Shown: positions 46,456 through 55,719, counted from the first letter of the stretch. The stretch is DNA of 59,960 bases from Fermentimonas sp. (GCA_028683355.1 JAQUIZ010000005.1:1-59960), one strand, 5' to 3'. The notes: generated by a model from the letters alone, not told the origin. Numbers and translations: made by a program.

Positions 46456-47256
46456 GTGAACTGGAAGGACTTTTTTTACTATAATAGAGGAAACCGGTCA
46501 GCAGTACTCCTTTTGCTGATTCTGATCCTGTTGACACTTATTTTAAATACTCTTTTAGGTCATAAGAAATCATCGGAGCCTTATTTAAGTAATAACGACT
46601 CCATAATAAAAGAGTTTGCAAAATCCAGAGAATCTATAAATATCAAGGATCATTCCAAACCAAATATAATACAGCGAAACAGTTCTGGTTCATTAAATAC
46701 ACAAATGAAGCAGGTTAATAGCTTTACGAATCAAAGAACAAAAAATGACGATCAAACATACAGTTTCAAAAATAACGACAAAGATTCATCCATCAGCGAA
46801 GTTACACATTACGGCTCATACAATATAAACTATCCAAAGAATAATAAACTAAAAGAAGGTGAGACAATCGCCTTAAACGAGACTGATACCACTCAATGGA
46901 AAATGATTCCGGGAATAGGGAGTTCTTATGCATCACGAATCGTTAAGTACAAAAATCTTTTAGGTGGATATGTATTTAAAGAACAACTAATGGAAGTGTA
47001 TGGTATCGATAACGAGATGTATTCACGAATAGAAAAATATATAGTTGAGGATAGTAATTATATTAAACTGAAAGTAAATGAAATGGAGTTCCGTGATTTG
47101 CTCAGGCATCCTTATCTTGACTATGAGCAGGTTCAGAGTATTGTTAACCTAAGAGGAAGAAAGGGGGGCATTACTAGTATTGATGAACTCTCAATGCTTA
47201 ATGAATTTACTCAGCAAGATATTGAGCGACTTAAACCTTATCTTCAGTTTAATTAA
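46456..47256 (+). CDS. membrane-anchored helix-hairpin-helix (ComEA-like) protein
   Basis: A 266-residue protein beginning with GTG: a short cytoplasmic end, one transmembrane helix (about residues 16-35, AVLLLLILILLTLILNTLLG), a low-complexity polar linker rich in Asn, Ser and Lys (about 36-140), and two HhH_3/ComEA-type DNA-binding motifs (WKMIPGIGSSYASRIVKYKNLLGG and VQSIVNLRGRKGGITSIDEL). ComEA proteins bind incoming DNA in the periplasm during transformation, but many Bacteroidetes relatives have no assigned role. The nearest ATG upstream is out of frame, so GTG at 46456 is the start. Convergent with the Bor-like gene. Confidence 0.8.
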   Translation: MNWKDFFYYNRGNRSAVLLLLILILLTLILNTLLGHKKSSEPYLSNNDSIIKEFAKSRESINIKDHSKPNIIQRNSSGSLNTQMKQVNSFTNQRTKNDDQTYSFKNNDKDSSISEVTHYGSYNINYPKNNKLKEGETIALNETDTTQWKMIPGIGSSYASRIVKYKNLLGGYVFKEQLMEVYGIDNEMYSRIEKYIVEDSNYIKLKVNEMEFRDLLRHPYLDYEQVQSIVNLRGRKGGITSIDELSMLNEFTQQDIERLKPYLQFN

Positions 47257-47286
47257 GCGCTTCAATTCAATGTTTTATATAAATTA

Positions 47287-47313
47287 AGAGGACCGATAAA
47301 ATATCGGTCCTCT
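47287..47313. terminator. bidirectional terminator hairpin between convergent genes
   Basis: A perfect 12-bp stem, AGAGGACCGATA (47287-47298) with TATCGGTCCTCT (47302-47313), and an AAA loop. AT-rich tails on both sides suit termination of the HhH gene from one side and the Bor-like gene from the other. Confidence 0.8.
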
Positions 47314-47340
47314 AATTTAAATTTACTAAATATATATCGT

Positions 47341-47634
47341 TTACTTATATATTGTAGTTGTTGTGGGTGCATAAATACCACCTGTTAAAGCTGAGACTAA
47401 GCCATTAACGAATGACATTTCCGTTTTAACAGTATAGTCTTGTACTCCACCCGCTAATATTGCCGGATCAGATACATCAATTGGTGCCAACCCGCCAATC
47501 AGATAATGATTCCATTTTGAGATTTGTTGATTACCCTGTGATCCATCTCCTACTACTGTTGTGTATGAATAGCAGGAAGTCATTAGCAATGATACGAAAA
47601 GCACTGCAGATAGTTGAATTAATTTTTTCTTCAT
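47341..47634 (-). CDS. Bor/Iss-family lipoprotein
   Basis: A 97-residue lipoprotein: signal peptide with lipobox LLMTSC (Cys about residue 21). The C-terminal half matches the phage lambda Bor/Iss pattern (HHFFVSGIGQ..GG..VKTE..TFVNGLLGFITLGIYTP) in spacing: NHYLIGGL, AGGVQDYTVKTEMSFVNGL and LTGGIYAPTTTTIY. Lambda Bor is also 97 residues. Bor is a phage-encoded surface lipoprotein linked to serum resistance in E. coli; no phage genes surround this copy, so here it is simply a family relative of unknown function. It has its own -7 box. Confidence 0.75.
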   Translation of the reverse strand: MKKKLIQLSAVLFVSLLMTSCYSYTTVVGDGSQGNQQISKWNHYLIGGLAPIDVSDPAILAGGVQDYTVKTEMSFVNGLVSALTGGIYAPTTTTIYK

Positions 47635-47699
47635 TTAGTTGAATTTAAAAAATTTATAACTAGGATTATGTGCATCTTACCATGTTAAAATTAACAGGG

Positions 47700-47707
47700 C
47701 AAATATA
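47700..47707 (-). promoter_or_regulatory. -7 promoter box of the Bor-like gene
   Basis: Minus-strand TATATTTG (plus CAAATATA) matches TAnnTTTG, about 65 nt upstream of the start codon and 29 nt beyond the end of the fructosamine kinase gene. Confidence 0.55.
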
Positions 47708-47735
47708 CAATGTATTTTAAATTCAGCAAATAATA

Positions 47736-48596
47736 TTAAAAATATCTCTTCAGTATTTCAGATACAGAGGAATAATATCCGCGGCCAAATAAATTAAGAT
47801 GAACCAGCAGGAAATATAATTGATACAAATCAACTTGTTCATCGTGATACTCTGATTTAGGTATAATTTCGTGATATGCATCATAGAATTCTCCACCAAA
47901 GCTGCCAAAGAGTTTGCTCATAGCGATATCAACCATTGAGTGACCTCTGTAAACTGCAGGATCTATAAGATAAGGAGTACCTACTTTAGAAATAAGGTAA
48001 TTACCTCCCCATAAATCACCATGTATAAGTGAGGGCATAACATCAATAAAAAAGCGGTTAAAGATCTCAATGCTCTTCTCTTTTGTCGGGATCTCTTTTG
48101 CTGATAATAAGCCCGCATTTAGTGCCAGTTGCAGCTGCGGTGAGATTCTCTCTTCCCAGTAAAACTCTATCCAGTCTGAGTGAATTTGGTTGTTTTGAGG
48201 CAGACTCCCTATAAAGTTATCCGAGTTGAATCCGAAATTCTCCTGCTTTATCATATGCAAAGAAGCTAATTCACTTCCAAGTCTGGCATAATCAGTCGGA
48301 TTCGGACGTCTGTTTTCCACATAGTCCATCAGGATAAATGCTTTCCCGTCTAATGCATCCACCAGATGTACATGTGGAACTGAAATTGTTCCGGTCTTTT
48401 CAATCGCATCAAGCCCTTTTTGTTCCGCGTGGAACATTTCCATTGCAGCCGGGGCCTTATTAATTTTCAGGAAAAAGTTCCTGTTAGAAGTTTCCAGCAG
48501 ATAAGCCGAAGAGATTGACCCTCCGGTTACTGCCCTTGTTGAGTTGATATTCTCTGAAACAGCATCAGAAATGTAACTCAGTATATCCTTTATCAT
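47736..48596 (-). CDS. fructosamine/ketosamine-3-kinase family protein
   Basis: A 286-residue protein-kinase-like fold enzyme that phosphorylates sugar moieties of glycated proteins or small ketosamines, promoting deglycation. Motifs: TGGSISSAYLLET (glycine-rich loop), FFLKINKA (Lys), FILMDYVENRRP, SLIHGDLWGGNYL (catalytic loop) and LIDPAVYRGHSMVDIAMS (metal-binding Asp). Complete. It follows valS by 54 bp on the same strand. A near-perfect parS-like site lies within its coding sequence at 48421-48436. Confidence 0.92.
   Translation of the reverse strand: MIKDILSYISDAVSENINSTRAVTGGSISSAYLLETSNRNFFLKINKAPAAMEMFHAEQKGLDAIEKTGTISVPHVHLVDALDGKAFILMDYVENRRPNPTDYARLGSELASLHMIKQENFGFNSDNFIGSLPQNNQIHSDWIEFYWEERISPQLQLALNAGLLSAKEIPTKEKSIEIFNRFFIDVMPSLIHGDLWGGNYLISKVGTPYLIDPAVYRGHSMVDIAMSKLFGSFGGEFYDAYHEIIPKSEYHDEQVDLYQLYFLLVHLNLFGRGYYSSVSEILKRYF
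48421..48436. other. second parS-like site, one mismatch
   Basis: TGTTCCGCGTGGAACA differs from the perfect palindrome at 41649-41664 by a single base (A to G at the seventh position). It lies inside the fructosamine kinase coding sequence, 6.8 kb from the first site. parS sites inside genes are common. ParB binding is inferred. Confidence 0.65.
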
Positions 48597-48650
48597 GGTA
48601 TTATAAATTTTACTATTCAGATGAGGTCAATGGACCTATCGGAACATATT

Positions 48651-51278
48651 TTACTTATTTGAGATTGATGCAATATTCTCTTTAAGCAGAGCTATCTTGC
48701 TTTCGGCATCAGCCTGTTTTTTGCGTTCATTCTCAACGATCTCCGGTTTTGCGTTCTGTACGAACTTCTCGTTACTCAGTTTCCTCTGAACTGATTTCAG
48801 GAATCCTTCAGTGTAAAAAAGTTCAGTTTCAAGCTTTTGCAGCTCAGCTTCTATATCGATATTATCAGAAAGTGGAACACTATACTCAGTAGTACCTACA
48901 AGGAATCCTGCTGATCCGGCCTTTTTTTCTGATACCTGCTTGATCGAGGTCAGATTGCACATCTTAGAAATGATGCTGTTAAACGAATCCATATGACTAC
49001 CTGCAACCTCCAGCTCCAGTTCCTCTTTATTAGGAATGTTTTTATCCAGGCGTATCGTTCGGATACCTGAAATAATATGTTTAATATCTTCAAAATTCGA
49101 TAGAAGCTCTTTATTGGTGTCTCCTGCATTTGGCTGAAGTGAAATCATCAGACTTTCACCCTCTTCCCTGATATACAATGCCTGCCATAGTTCTTCAGTG
49201 ATAAAAGGCATAAATGGATGTAGTAAACGAAGCAAATCATCAAAAAAGCATAGTGTAGCGTCGTAACTTACCTTGTCGATAGGCTGCTGGTAGGCAGGCT
49301 TAACAATCTCAAGGTACCATGAAGAGAACTCATCCCAGAATAGTTTGTAAAGCTGCATTAAAGCTTCTGAAAGACGATATTTCGAGAAAAGATCTTCCAG
49401 TTCGGTTATAGTTTCTGACAGCTTACTCTTAAACCACTCAACTGCAATCTTTGATGACTCCGGCTGAGGTATATTATTGTCAACTTCCCATCCTTTCACC
49501 AATCGGAAAGCATTCCATATCTTGTTGTTGAAATTACGGCCTTGCTCACACATCGACTCATCAAAAGGCAAATCGTTGCCCGCAGGTGATGTAAGTAACA
49601 TCCCCATTCTTACGCCGTCCGCACCATATTTCTCCATTAATTCAATAGGATCTGGTGAATTTCCTAGTGATTTCGACATTTTTCTGCCCTGCTTGTCACG
49701 TACAATGCCTGTGAAGTAAACATTACGGAAACATGGCTCTTTGCGGTATTCGTAACCTGCCATAATCATGCGCGCCACCCAGAAGAAAATAATCTCAGGG
49801 GCTGTCACAAGGTCATTGGTAGGGTAGTAGTAGCTAATTTCTTTATTATCAGGTTCGTTTATTCCATTGAAAACAGATATTGGCCACAGCCACGAGGAGA
49901 ACCATGTATCGAGTACATCCTCATCCTGTTTCAGATCATTAATGGTTATTTCATAATCAACCTGATGTTTTGCCTTTTCAAAAGCCTCTTCTTTTGTCAA
50001 TGCAACAACATAACCCCCTTTTGGCAGGAAATATGCAGGAATCTGATGCCCCCACCAGAGCTGGCGACTAATACACCAATCCTTAATATTCTCCATCCAG
50101 TGGCGGTATGTATTTTTATATTTCTCAGGGAAAAAGCGGATGGTATCTTTCTCTACAGCTTCGGCAGCCGGTTTGGCAAGATCTTCCATCTTGAGGAACC
50201 ACTGCAGCGATAGCTTTGGCTCTATAGCTTCATCCGTACGCTCAGAAAAACCAACCTTATTGGTATATGGTTCTGTCTTTTCTATTAGTCCTGCCTCTTC
50301 CAGATCCTTCTCAATCTGCTTGCGAACATCAAACCTGTCCATTCCGGCATAACGGTCGCCATTCTCATTAAGAGTGCCGTCAGGATTAAATATATCAATA
50401 GAGGGGAGATTGTATTTCTCACCCAGCATATAGTCGTTTACATCATGTGCAGGAGTAACCTTAAGGCAACCTGTACCAAATTCGATATCAACATATTCGT
50501 CCTCAATAACAGGGATAGCTCTGTTGACTAACGGAACAATCACCTTCTTGCCCTTCAGATGCGCGTTCTTGGGATCATCAGGATGGATACACATAGCAGT
50601 ATCGCCCATGATTGTTTCAGGACGTGTAGTAGCTACAACCGCATATCGGCCTTCAGGATCTCCCTCAATCATGTATCTAAGGTAATATAGCTTCCCATTA
50701 ACCTCTTTATGGATTACCTCTTCATCAGAAAGAGCGGTCAATGCTTTAGGATCCCAGTTAACCATTCTCACCCCACGGTAAATCAAGCCCTTTTCATACA
50801 GATTGCAAAACACCTTGAGAACGCTCTCAGAGCGAATGTCATCCATCGTAAAAGCCGTTCTGTTCCAATCGCACGAAGCACCCAGCTTTTTCAATTGTTG
50901 CAGAATAATTCCACCATGCTCATGTGTCCAATCCCATGCATGCTCCAGAAACTCATCCCTCGTGAGATCACTTTTCCTGATACCCTCAGAAGCCAGTTTA
51001 TTAACAACTTTCGCCTCAGTGGCAATTGAAGCATGATCGGTGCCGGGTACCCAGCAGGCGTTTTTGCCCTGCATGCGTGCACGTCTGACCAAAACATCCT
51101 GAATAGTGTTGTTGAGCATATGCCCCATGTGCAGAACCCCAGTCACGTTTGGTGGTGGGATAACAACTGTAAAAGGTTCACGATCATCCGGTTCTGAATG
51201 AAACAGGTTGTTGTCCATCCAGTATTTGTACCACTTGTTTTCAACCTCCGCAGGATTGTATTTGCTTGCAATTTCCAT
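48651..51278 (-). CDS. valS: valyl-tRNA synthetase
   Basis: ValRS, 875 residues, charges tRNA-Val and edits mischarged Thr. The class I signature HMGH is in [16 protein letters not shown], the KMSKS loop in [14 protein letters not shown], and the editing (CP1) domain lies between them ([17 protein letters not shown]). The C-terminal coiled-coil tRNA-binding arm is present (about residues 800-875, [15 protein letters not shown] onward). The start at 51278 ([17 protein letters not shown]) is preferred; an extension to 51389 would run through the promoter. The leader is about 80 nt long; no T-box was recognised. Confidence 0.96.
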   Translation of the reverse strand: MEIASKYNPAEVENKWYKYWMDNNLFHSEPDDREPFTVVIPPPNVTGVLHMGHMLNNTIQDVLVRRARMQGKNACWVPGTDHASIATEAKVVNKLASEGIRKSDLTRDEFLEHAWDWTHEHGGIILQQLKKLGASCDWNRTAFTMDDIRSESVLKVFCNLYEKGLIYRGVRMVNWDPKALTALSDEEVIHKEVNGKLYYLRYMIEGDPEGRYAVVATTRPETIMGDTAMCIHPDDPKNAHLKGKKVIVPLVNRAIPVIEDEYVDIEFGTGCLKVTPAHDVNDYMLGEKYNLPSIDIFNPDGTLNENGDRYAGMDRFDVRKQIEKDLEEAGLIEKTEPYTNKVGFSERTDEAIEPKLSLQWFLKMEDLAKPAAEAVEKDTIRFFPEKYKNTYRHWMENIKDWCISRQLWWGHQIPAYFLPKGGYVVALTKEEAFEKAKHQVDYEITINDLKQDEDVLDTWFSSWLWPISVFNGINEPDNKEISYYYPTNDLVTAPEIIFFWVARMIMAGYEYRKEPCFRNVYFTGIVRDKQGRKMSKSLGNSPDPIELMEKYGADGVRMGMLLTSPAGNDLPFDESMCEQGRNFNNKIWNAFRLVKGWEVDNNIPQPESSKIAVEWFKSKLSETITELEDLFSKYRLSEALMQLYKLFWDEFSSWYLEIVKPAYQQPIDKVSYDATLCFFDDLLRLLHPFMPFITEELWQALYIREEGESLMISLQPNAGDTNKELLSNFEDIKHIISGIRTIRLDKNIPNKEELELEVAGSHMDSFNSIISKMCNLTSIKQVSEKKAGSAGFLVGTTEYSVPLSDNIDIEAELQKLETELFYTEGFLKSVQRKLSNEKFVQNAKPEIVENERKKQADAESKIALLKENIASISNK

Positions 51279-51364
51279 CTGAAAAAACCAAAAAGTTTGA
51301 CTTAAATAAATAGCTTGTTTATCAATCTGTAACAGAATGATATCTCTTTTTATAATATAGAATG

Positions 51365-51372
51365 CAAAAATA
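51365..51372 (-). promoter_or_regulatory. -7 promoter box of valS
   Basis: Minus-strand TATTTTTG (plus CAAAAATA) matches TAnnTTTG and predicts a leader of about 80 nt before the start codon at 51278. Confidence 0.55.
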
Positions 51373-51495
51373 CAAAAAATGGAGTTCAAATCATAAGGAT
51401 ATTTATTGGTATCTGCTTAAAAAAATGTTTTTCAAACAGGAACATTATTTAGCTCATAGAAAAACATCACTTGTACCAGATTCTAACAAAGTCCT

Positions 51496-51558
51496 AAGAT
51501 CACTTATACATAGCTTATCTGTGCATAAGCTATGTATAAGTCATCTATATGTGATCTT
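51496..51558. repeat. nested perfect inverted repeats
   Basis: Inner arms of 16 bp, CTTATACATAGCTTAT (51503-51518) and ATAAGCTATGTATAAG (51525-51540), are perfectly complementary around the spacer CTGTGC. Outer arms AAGATCAC (51496-51503) and GTGATCTT (51551-51558) are also perfect. There is no T run, so it is not a simple terminator. The two 11-bp blocks around a 6-bp centre recall recombination sites in spacing, but the inner ends are opposite to dif. It could be a miniature mobile element, a protein-binding site or an RNA structure. Confidence 0.75.
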
Positions 51559-51664
51559 CGGGTGAGATACGTGTCTAGTCCTGAAATAGGTTTAAACTTA
51601 AATCAATTTAATGTAAATTAAAATCAGGACGATACAACGACTTTTTTGCCTTACGATATACTGC

Positions 51665-51705
51665 AAAAAATAAGTGCTGACTATACCTTTATAGCAGCAC
51701 TTATT
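51665..51705 (-). terminator. intrinsic terminator of the MerR/namZ-like unit
   Basis: AATAAGTGCTG (51669-51679) pairs with CAGCACTTATT (51695-51705), with additional CTATA/TATAG pairing inside. On the minus strand TTTTTT follows. It lies 31 nt after the namZ-like stop codon. Confidence 0.9.
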
Positions 51706-51735
51706 AAATTACAAATGAGTTAAACTCAGTATTAA

Positions 51736-52974
51736 TTATTCCTCATACAACAAATATGGTTTCCGTTGGATTTTAAACTTTTCTACATCATTACTCCATT
51801 TAGCCTTTATTTCTTCAGCTGGCTTGCCTGCCATAATATCCTGACGGATATAATCAACGCCAACCAGTTTTTCGAAGAAGGAAGTGAAAAATTTATCTCC
51901 TATACCAAGATTATTATATGCATCAATTACATAGGATAGGTCGAACCCTTTATCAATGATTTCTGCATTTGGAAGATCACGCAGATCTACGCCATAACAT
52001 AGTATATCAAGGAGAGGAGGATTCTTTGCACCCGGAACACTGCGAGGGGTGAATGAGAAATCAGAACCGTTATAATCAGGATGCCCGTATACCTCGAAAG
52101 GGAATGAGGTGCCGCGGCCCAGACTCATTACAGTACCCTCAAACAGACATGTTGATGGGTAAAGATAGATGGAGTGAATATTTGGTAAGTTGGGTGAGGG
52201 AAATATTGGCAATTCATACAGCGTCTGATGCGTATAATTGTCCATTGGTATGACAGTTAAATCGCACTGTCGGCCTCCGGGAAGCCATTTCTCGCCATTA
52301 ATCATAACAGCTAATTCTCCCAGTGTCATACCGTGTACAACAGGAATTGGGAGCCAGCCAACACCCGATTTATGTTTCATATCCAGAACCGGACCGTCAA
52401 CATACATACCGTTTGGGTTTGGTCTGTCTAATACAATCATTCTCTTGTTGTGTTCAGAACATGCATCCATCAGACGTGCCATACTCGCGTAGTATGTATA
52501 GAACCTGAGTCCCACATCCTGTAGATCGAAAAGGAGAACATCAAACTCCTTCATCTTATCGGCAGTAGGTTTTCCACTTCCACTGCCGTATAGCGACCAT
52601 ATTGGGATTCCTGTTTTTTCATCTACAGAGCTGGCTACATGCTCACCCGCATCCGCTGTGCCACGAAATCCATGCTCAGGTGAGAAGATCCCAACTACAT
52701 TCATGCCTTCTCTAACGAGCATATCTACAAGGTGTTCATCACCAACCATGCCTGTCTGGTTGCTCATCACAGCTATTCGTTTTCCTTCGATTAACTGGAA
52801 ATACAAATCTGTTCGCTCAGCACCCATGATTACACTGCTTTCAGCAACTTCACCCGATATGGATTGTAAGTTGTTTTGTGTTTGATTCTGAGCTCTGTTT
52901 TGAGAGCATGATATAGTCGGAGAAATTACAAGAATAAGAGAGATTAAGAGTAATTTTAAACTGTGTTTATTCAT
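51736..52974 (-). CDS. namZ: NamZ-like exo-beta-N-acetylmuramidase (DUF1343, GH171)
   Basis: A 412-residue lipoprotein or secreted protein: signal peptide with SPTISC (Cys about residue 23), a Gln/Asn-rich linker, then a DUF1343 domain. Characterised members (NamZ, GH171) release N-acetylmuramic acid from the non-reducing ends of peptidoglycan fragments. Landmarks are RIAVMSNQTGMVG, GIFSPEHGFRGTADAGEHV (Glu of the proposed active site), LLFDLQDVGLRFYTY, DRPNPNG and the C-terminal PAEEIKAKWSNDVEKF. Its start codon overlaps the MerR gene's stop codon by one base (TAATG). It may recycle cell-wall sugars in the periplasm. Specificity is inferred from the family. Confidence 0.87.
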   Translation of the reverse strand: MNKHSLKLLLISLILVISPTISCSQNRAQNQTQNNLQSISGEVAESSVIMGAERTDLYFQLIEGKRIAVMSNQTGMVGDEHLVDMLVREGMNVVGIFSPEHGFRGTADAGEHVASSVDEKTGIPIWSLYGSGSGKPTADKMKEFDVLLFDLQDVGLRFYTYYASMARLMDACSEHNKRMIVLDRPNPNGMYVDGPVLDMKHKSGVGWLPIPVVHGMTLGELAVMINGEKWLPGGRQCDLTVIPMDNYTHQTLYELPIFPSPNLPNIHSIYLYPSTCLFEGTVMSLGRGTSFPFEVYGHPDYNGSDFSFTPRSVPGAKNPPLLDILCYGVDLRDLPNAEIIDKGFDLSYVIDAYNNLGIGDKFFTSFFEKLVGVDYIRQDIMAGKPAEEIKAKWSNDVEKFKIQRKPYLLYEE

Positions 52975-53372
52975 TATTCTTCAGTTTTAATGGTTTTGTT
53001 ATATTTTTGTTTTTCGTGCAAATTATCAAATTCCTCTTCAAGCTCAAGTAGTTCCTTCTTAATGTCAGTAAGCCTGGCAAGTACCTCAACCCGTTTGGTT
53101 TCATCATCTTTCTTGGTTTTGAGCGACTGGCGCGCACCTTCAAGAGTCAACCCTTTATCTTTGACAAGATGATAAACCACCTCTACCTGCTGAATATCTT
53201 CACGGGTAAACTGGCGAGTGCCACCGGCAGTTTTTTTAGGCCTGATATTTTCAAACTCCTTCTCCCAGAAACGCAGCAAAGAGACATTCACCGCGAAATG
53301 ATCGGCTACCTCTTGGATTGAGTAGTAGAGTCGCTTATCGTTAAACTGTATTGGTTTTTTTCTTTTGCCCAT
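52974..53372 (-). CDS. MerR-family transcriptional regulator
   Basis: A 132-residue regulator. The winged HTH is at about residues 16-80 (YYSIQEVADHFAVNVSLLRFWEKEF, then GTRQFTREDIQQVEVVYHLV), followed by a Lys/Glu-rich dimerisation coiled coil (about 95-125). No Cys metal-binding site is seen at the C-terminus, so it is not an obvious metal sensor. It is cotranscribed and translationally coupled with the NamZ-like gene, an unusual pairing; it might regulate cell-wall recycling or another target. Confidence 0.88.
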   Translation of the reverse strand: MGKRKKPIQFNDKRLYYSIQEVADHFAVNVSLLRFWEKEFENIRPKKTAGGTRQFTREDIQQVEVVYHLVKDKGLTLEGARQSLKTKKDDETKRVEVLARLTDIKKELLELEEEFDNLHEKQKYNKTIKTEE

Positions 53373-53405
53373 GGTTCCGGCAGTTAGTTATTAATTGTAA
53401 ACATT

Positions 53406-53437
53406 CAAAAATACAGTTTTATAAAAGAATCAACAAA
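53406..53437 (-). promoter_or_regulatory. promoter of the MerR/namZ-like unit
   Basis: On the minus strand TTTG (53434-53437) and TATTTTTG (53406-53413) are 20 nt apart, matching both Bacteroidetes promoter elements. The -7 box is 34 nt upstream of the merR start codon. Confidence 0.7.
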
Positions 53438-53500
53438 TGTTTTTGATTTACTTTTCGAAATTTTATCCATTAAAATATTAAGGGATTTCTCATTAAACTT

Positions 53501-54403
53501 TTACTTGATATTTTTCTTAGCAATATAGATAACGGAGCTTGATTTATTAATTTTAGAAAGTGACTGCAGATAGCCTAATTTTCCTACAATTATTGCGTTT
53601 AGGTATTGAGATAATTTACTGCTTCCCTTATATTTTTCGCTCAACATGGAGATATAAAAAGCATCCAGTGGCATAGTCTTCTGTTTTATAATCTTGAACT
53701 GATGCTTGCTTAGTAGTTTTTCTACAGTATCTGGGGTAAAATGCCAAAGATGGCGGGGGACATCATATGCAGCCCAATATTCTTTATATTTTTTTGCATC
53801 ATGAGATTGATGATTGGGAAGTGCCAATATTAAAATTCCATTTGGAGTAAGAATGTTATTTATTTTTTCAACAACCTCATTCAGGTTCTGCATATGTTCT
53901 AGAACATGCCAGAGAGTGAGAACATCAAATGATTCATTATCAATATTCCACAAACTCAGTTCATCTTTAACATCTAAGCCAAAATTAGAGATTGCAAATT
54001 CTCTGGCTCTAAACTCTTTTTCTATTCCTAAAACACTTAGACCCTTATTTTTTGCTTCATTAAGAAAGTAACCTGTACCGCAGCCTAAATCGAGTAAACG
54101 ATCTCCCAATGTATATTCTGTGACCAGCTTCACCTTTTTCTTCAGCATCTGCTTCCTGAAAAAATGATACAGTTGGTTTATAAGCCCTTTTTTTGAATCA
54201 GAGTGAGATATATATTCTGGTGAATCGTAATACCTTCCAATTGTATCATCAGAGGGAAAATTGTTTGTGAAGCGAAAGGCACAGTTCAGGCAATCGCAAA
54301 CAGGAAAAACCTCTTTAGTAGAGAAATGATCTACAGCATCAAATACTTTTTCTGTGTCTGAACTACCACAGATTGGGCAGCTATCTATAGTGATGTGGGG
54401 CAT
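53501..54403 (-). CDS. class I SAM-dependent methyltransferase with N-terminal zinc ribbon
   Basis: A 300-residue protein. The N-terminus has a four-Cys zinc ribbon (CPICG at about residue 9, CDCLNC at about residue 36), then a Rossmann methyltransferase fold: RLLDLGCGTGYFLNEA (motif I), LGIEKEFRAREFA (acidic residue binding ribose), FDVLTLWHVLEHMQN (motif IV region) and GILILALPN. This is the Methyltransf_11/23-like arrangement found in surface-polysaccharide and other pathways. Substrate unknown. It stands alone between unrelated genes; 148 bp separates it from the next gene, with only a small hairpin at 54420-54435 (CTTGTT/AACAAG). Confidence 0.85.
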   Translation of the reverse strand: MPHITIDSCPICGSSDTEKVFDAVDHFSTKEVFPVCDCLNCAFRFTNNFPSDDTIGRYYDSPEYISHSDSKKGLINQLYHFFRKQMLKKKVKLVTEYTLGDRLLDLGCGTGYFLNEAKNKGLSVLGIEKEFRAREFAISNFGLDVKDELSLWNIDNESFDVLTLWHVLEHMQNLNEVVEKINNILTPNGILILALPNHQSHDAKKYKEYWAAYDVPRHLWHFTPDTVEKLLSKHQFKIIKQKTMPLDAFYISMLSEKYKGSSKLSQYLNAIIVGKLGYLQSLSKINKSSSVIYIAKKNIK

Positions 54404-54551
54404 AAATTGTAATTATCAACTTGTTTTATAACAAGGAAGCTGTTTTTTCAAATTTTATATACATTAGAGTAATATAGCAATATAAAGTTAATTATAATAT
54501 TTAATGTCTACAAAAAATGTAGAGTTATTTAATGTAATAGTTTAATCTATA

Positions 54552-55710
54552 TTAGAATTTACTATATCTTACGGGTATTTGATTTAATAAATCTTCTTCT
54601 TCTCTCATCTTTTTAGTTCGGACTAATAAAATATAATATGGCTTTGGGAGTGCAATAAACTTTTCAAAGACCGGATATTCTATCTCATCAATTTTTAATT
54701 CTGATTCGATGGATGTAAAATATTGTTTGTTAACTTTTCTATTCTCAATAGAACTTTTCATATAAAATTTGTATTGATTTTGAGTCATATAATATGACCC
54801 ATCTATTTCACTGTATGTTGTGCGATTTTTTGTAATCCATTCTTCATATTTAAACCCTTTCATTGAAGAAGCAACTCCCCGAAGAAATGTTGAAGTGTTA
54901 TTATCGATATTAAAATCTGTTCCAGATTTTCTCTCCATCTTCAGAATTACGTATGATGCAGTATCAACAACAATATGCCCTTCATCTTCTTCATATTTTT
55001 GTGAACGAAACATAAGTTGAACTACATTTGGATTATCGATTGCATATGAATGATTTTGTTTAATGTCGTGTTCCCTTATGAATTTTAGATCAAGCGTAGT
55101 GATAAAATCCTGGTAAAGCATTCGTTGCATATTAGAGAAGTCTACACCTGCTGTAGTGTCTTTTAAATTGAATAACATTTTCTTGTGCATCGATGTAGAA
55201 GGTTGCATTATTTCGAAGTTTTGGAACAATTAACAGCCCTTCGCTATTGAATGCATAACCGTTGGAGTCATTAAGGGTATATGTATTATATTTATAAAAG
55301 AAAGATTTTTTGTTTGTTCCATATTTTTGCGCTTTCATATCGGTGACTTTTCTTAATAATCGATCTATCCATTCTTCTTGTCTATTATATACCACAATTT
55401 CTTGTAATTGATTTGATTTTGATAACAAGAAAACCGTATCTGTAAGTTGGTCATATGAAAAGCTGATTTTTTCGTAACCTATGTGGCTAAACGAGAGGCT
55501 CTCGAAAGAAAAATCAATATTAAATTTACCATTTCTATCTGAGGTTGTTCCCAAAACTCCGTCACCGTTTGTAGTGTGGATATTCACATATGGTACTGGA
55601 AGATAGCTTTCCACATCTAATATGATCCCTTTAGTTTGAGAACTAATAAAATGTGGTATTACTGTCAATATCAGTACTATAAGCTTCTTCTTGAACTTCA
55701 ATAATTCCAT
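54552..55710 (-). pseudogene. carboxypeptidase-regulatory-like domain protein split by a frameshift
   Basis: Two overlapping reading frames (55132-55710 and 54552-55229) appear to be halves of one protein of about 385 residues. The first has a signal peptide (LIVLILTVIPHFISSQ), a CarboxypepD_reg-like domain (KGIILDVESYLPVPYVNIHTT, TSDRNGKFNID) and a helical linker. Dropping one base from the 4-base T run at 55161-55164 joins them smoothly as ENVIQFK-DTTAGVDFSNMQ. The second half continues a beta-rich region to LLNQIPVRYSKF. It lies last in a TonB receptor operon, 10 bp after a small gene. A real pseudogene, programmed frameshifting or an assembly error cannot be told apart. Confidence 0.75.
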
Positions 55711-55719
55711 AATTTCTTA

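Larger units (their letters stand above)
51279..51735. other. intergenic region between namZ-like gene and valS
   Basis: About 457 bp without a credible gene. It holds the valS leader and -7 box (51365-51372), a nested inverted repeat (51496-51558) and the namZ terminator (51665-51705). A 67-codon plus-strand open frame at 51362-51565 crosses the promoter and the inverted repeat and resembles no known protein, so it is not called. Confidence 0.6.

Noticed and set aside
51503-51540. Chromosome dimer resolution (dif) site
   Set aside because: The 11-6-11 spacing fits, but in dif the inner arm ends read ATAA-N6-TTAT; here they read TTAT-N6-ATAA, and the arms are perfectly symmetrical.
51362-51565. 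Small 67-residue plus-strand protein upstream of valS
   Set aside because: It crosses the valS promoter and the inverted repeat, has no recognisable domain or signal and no promoter of its own.
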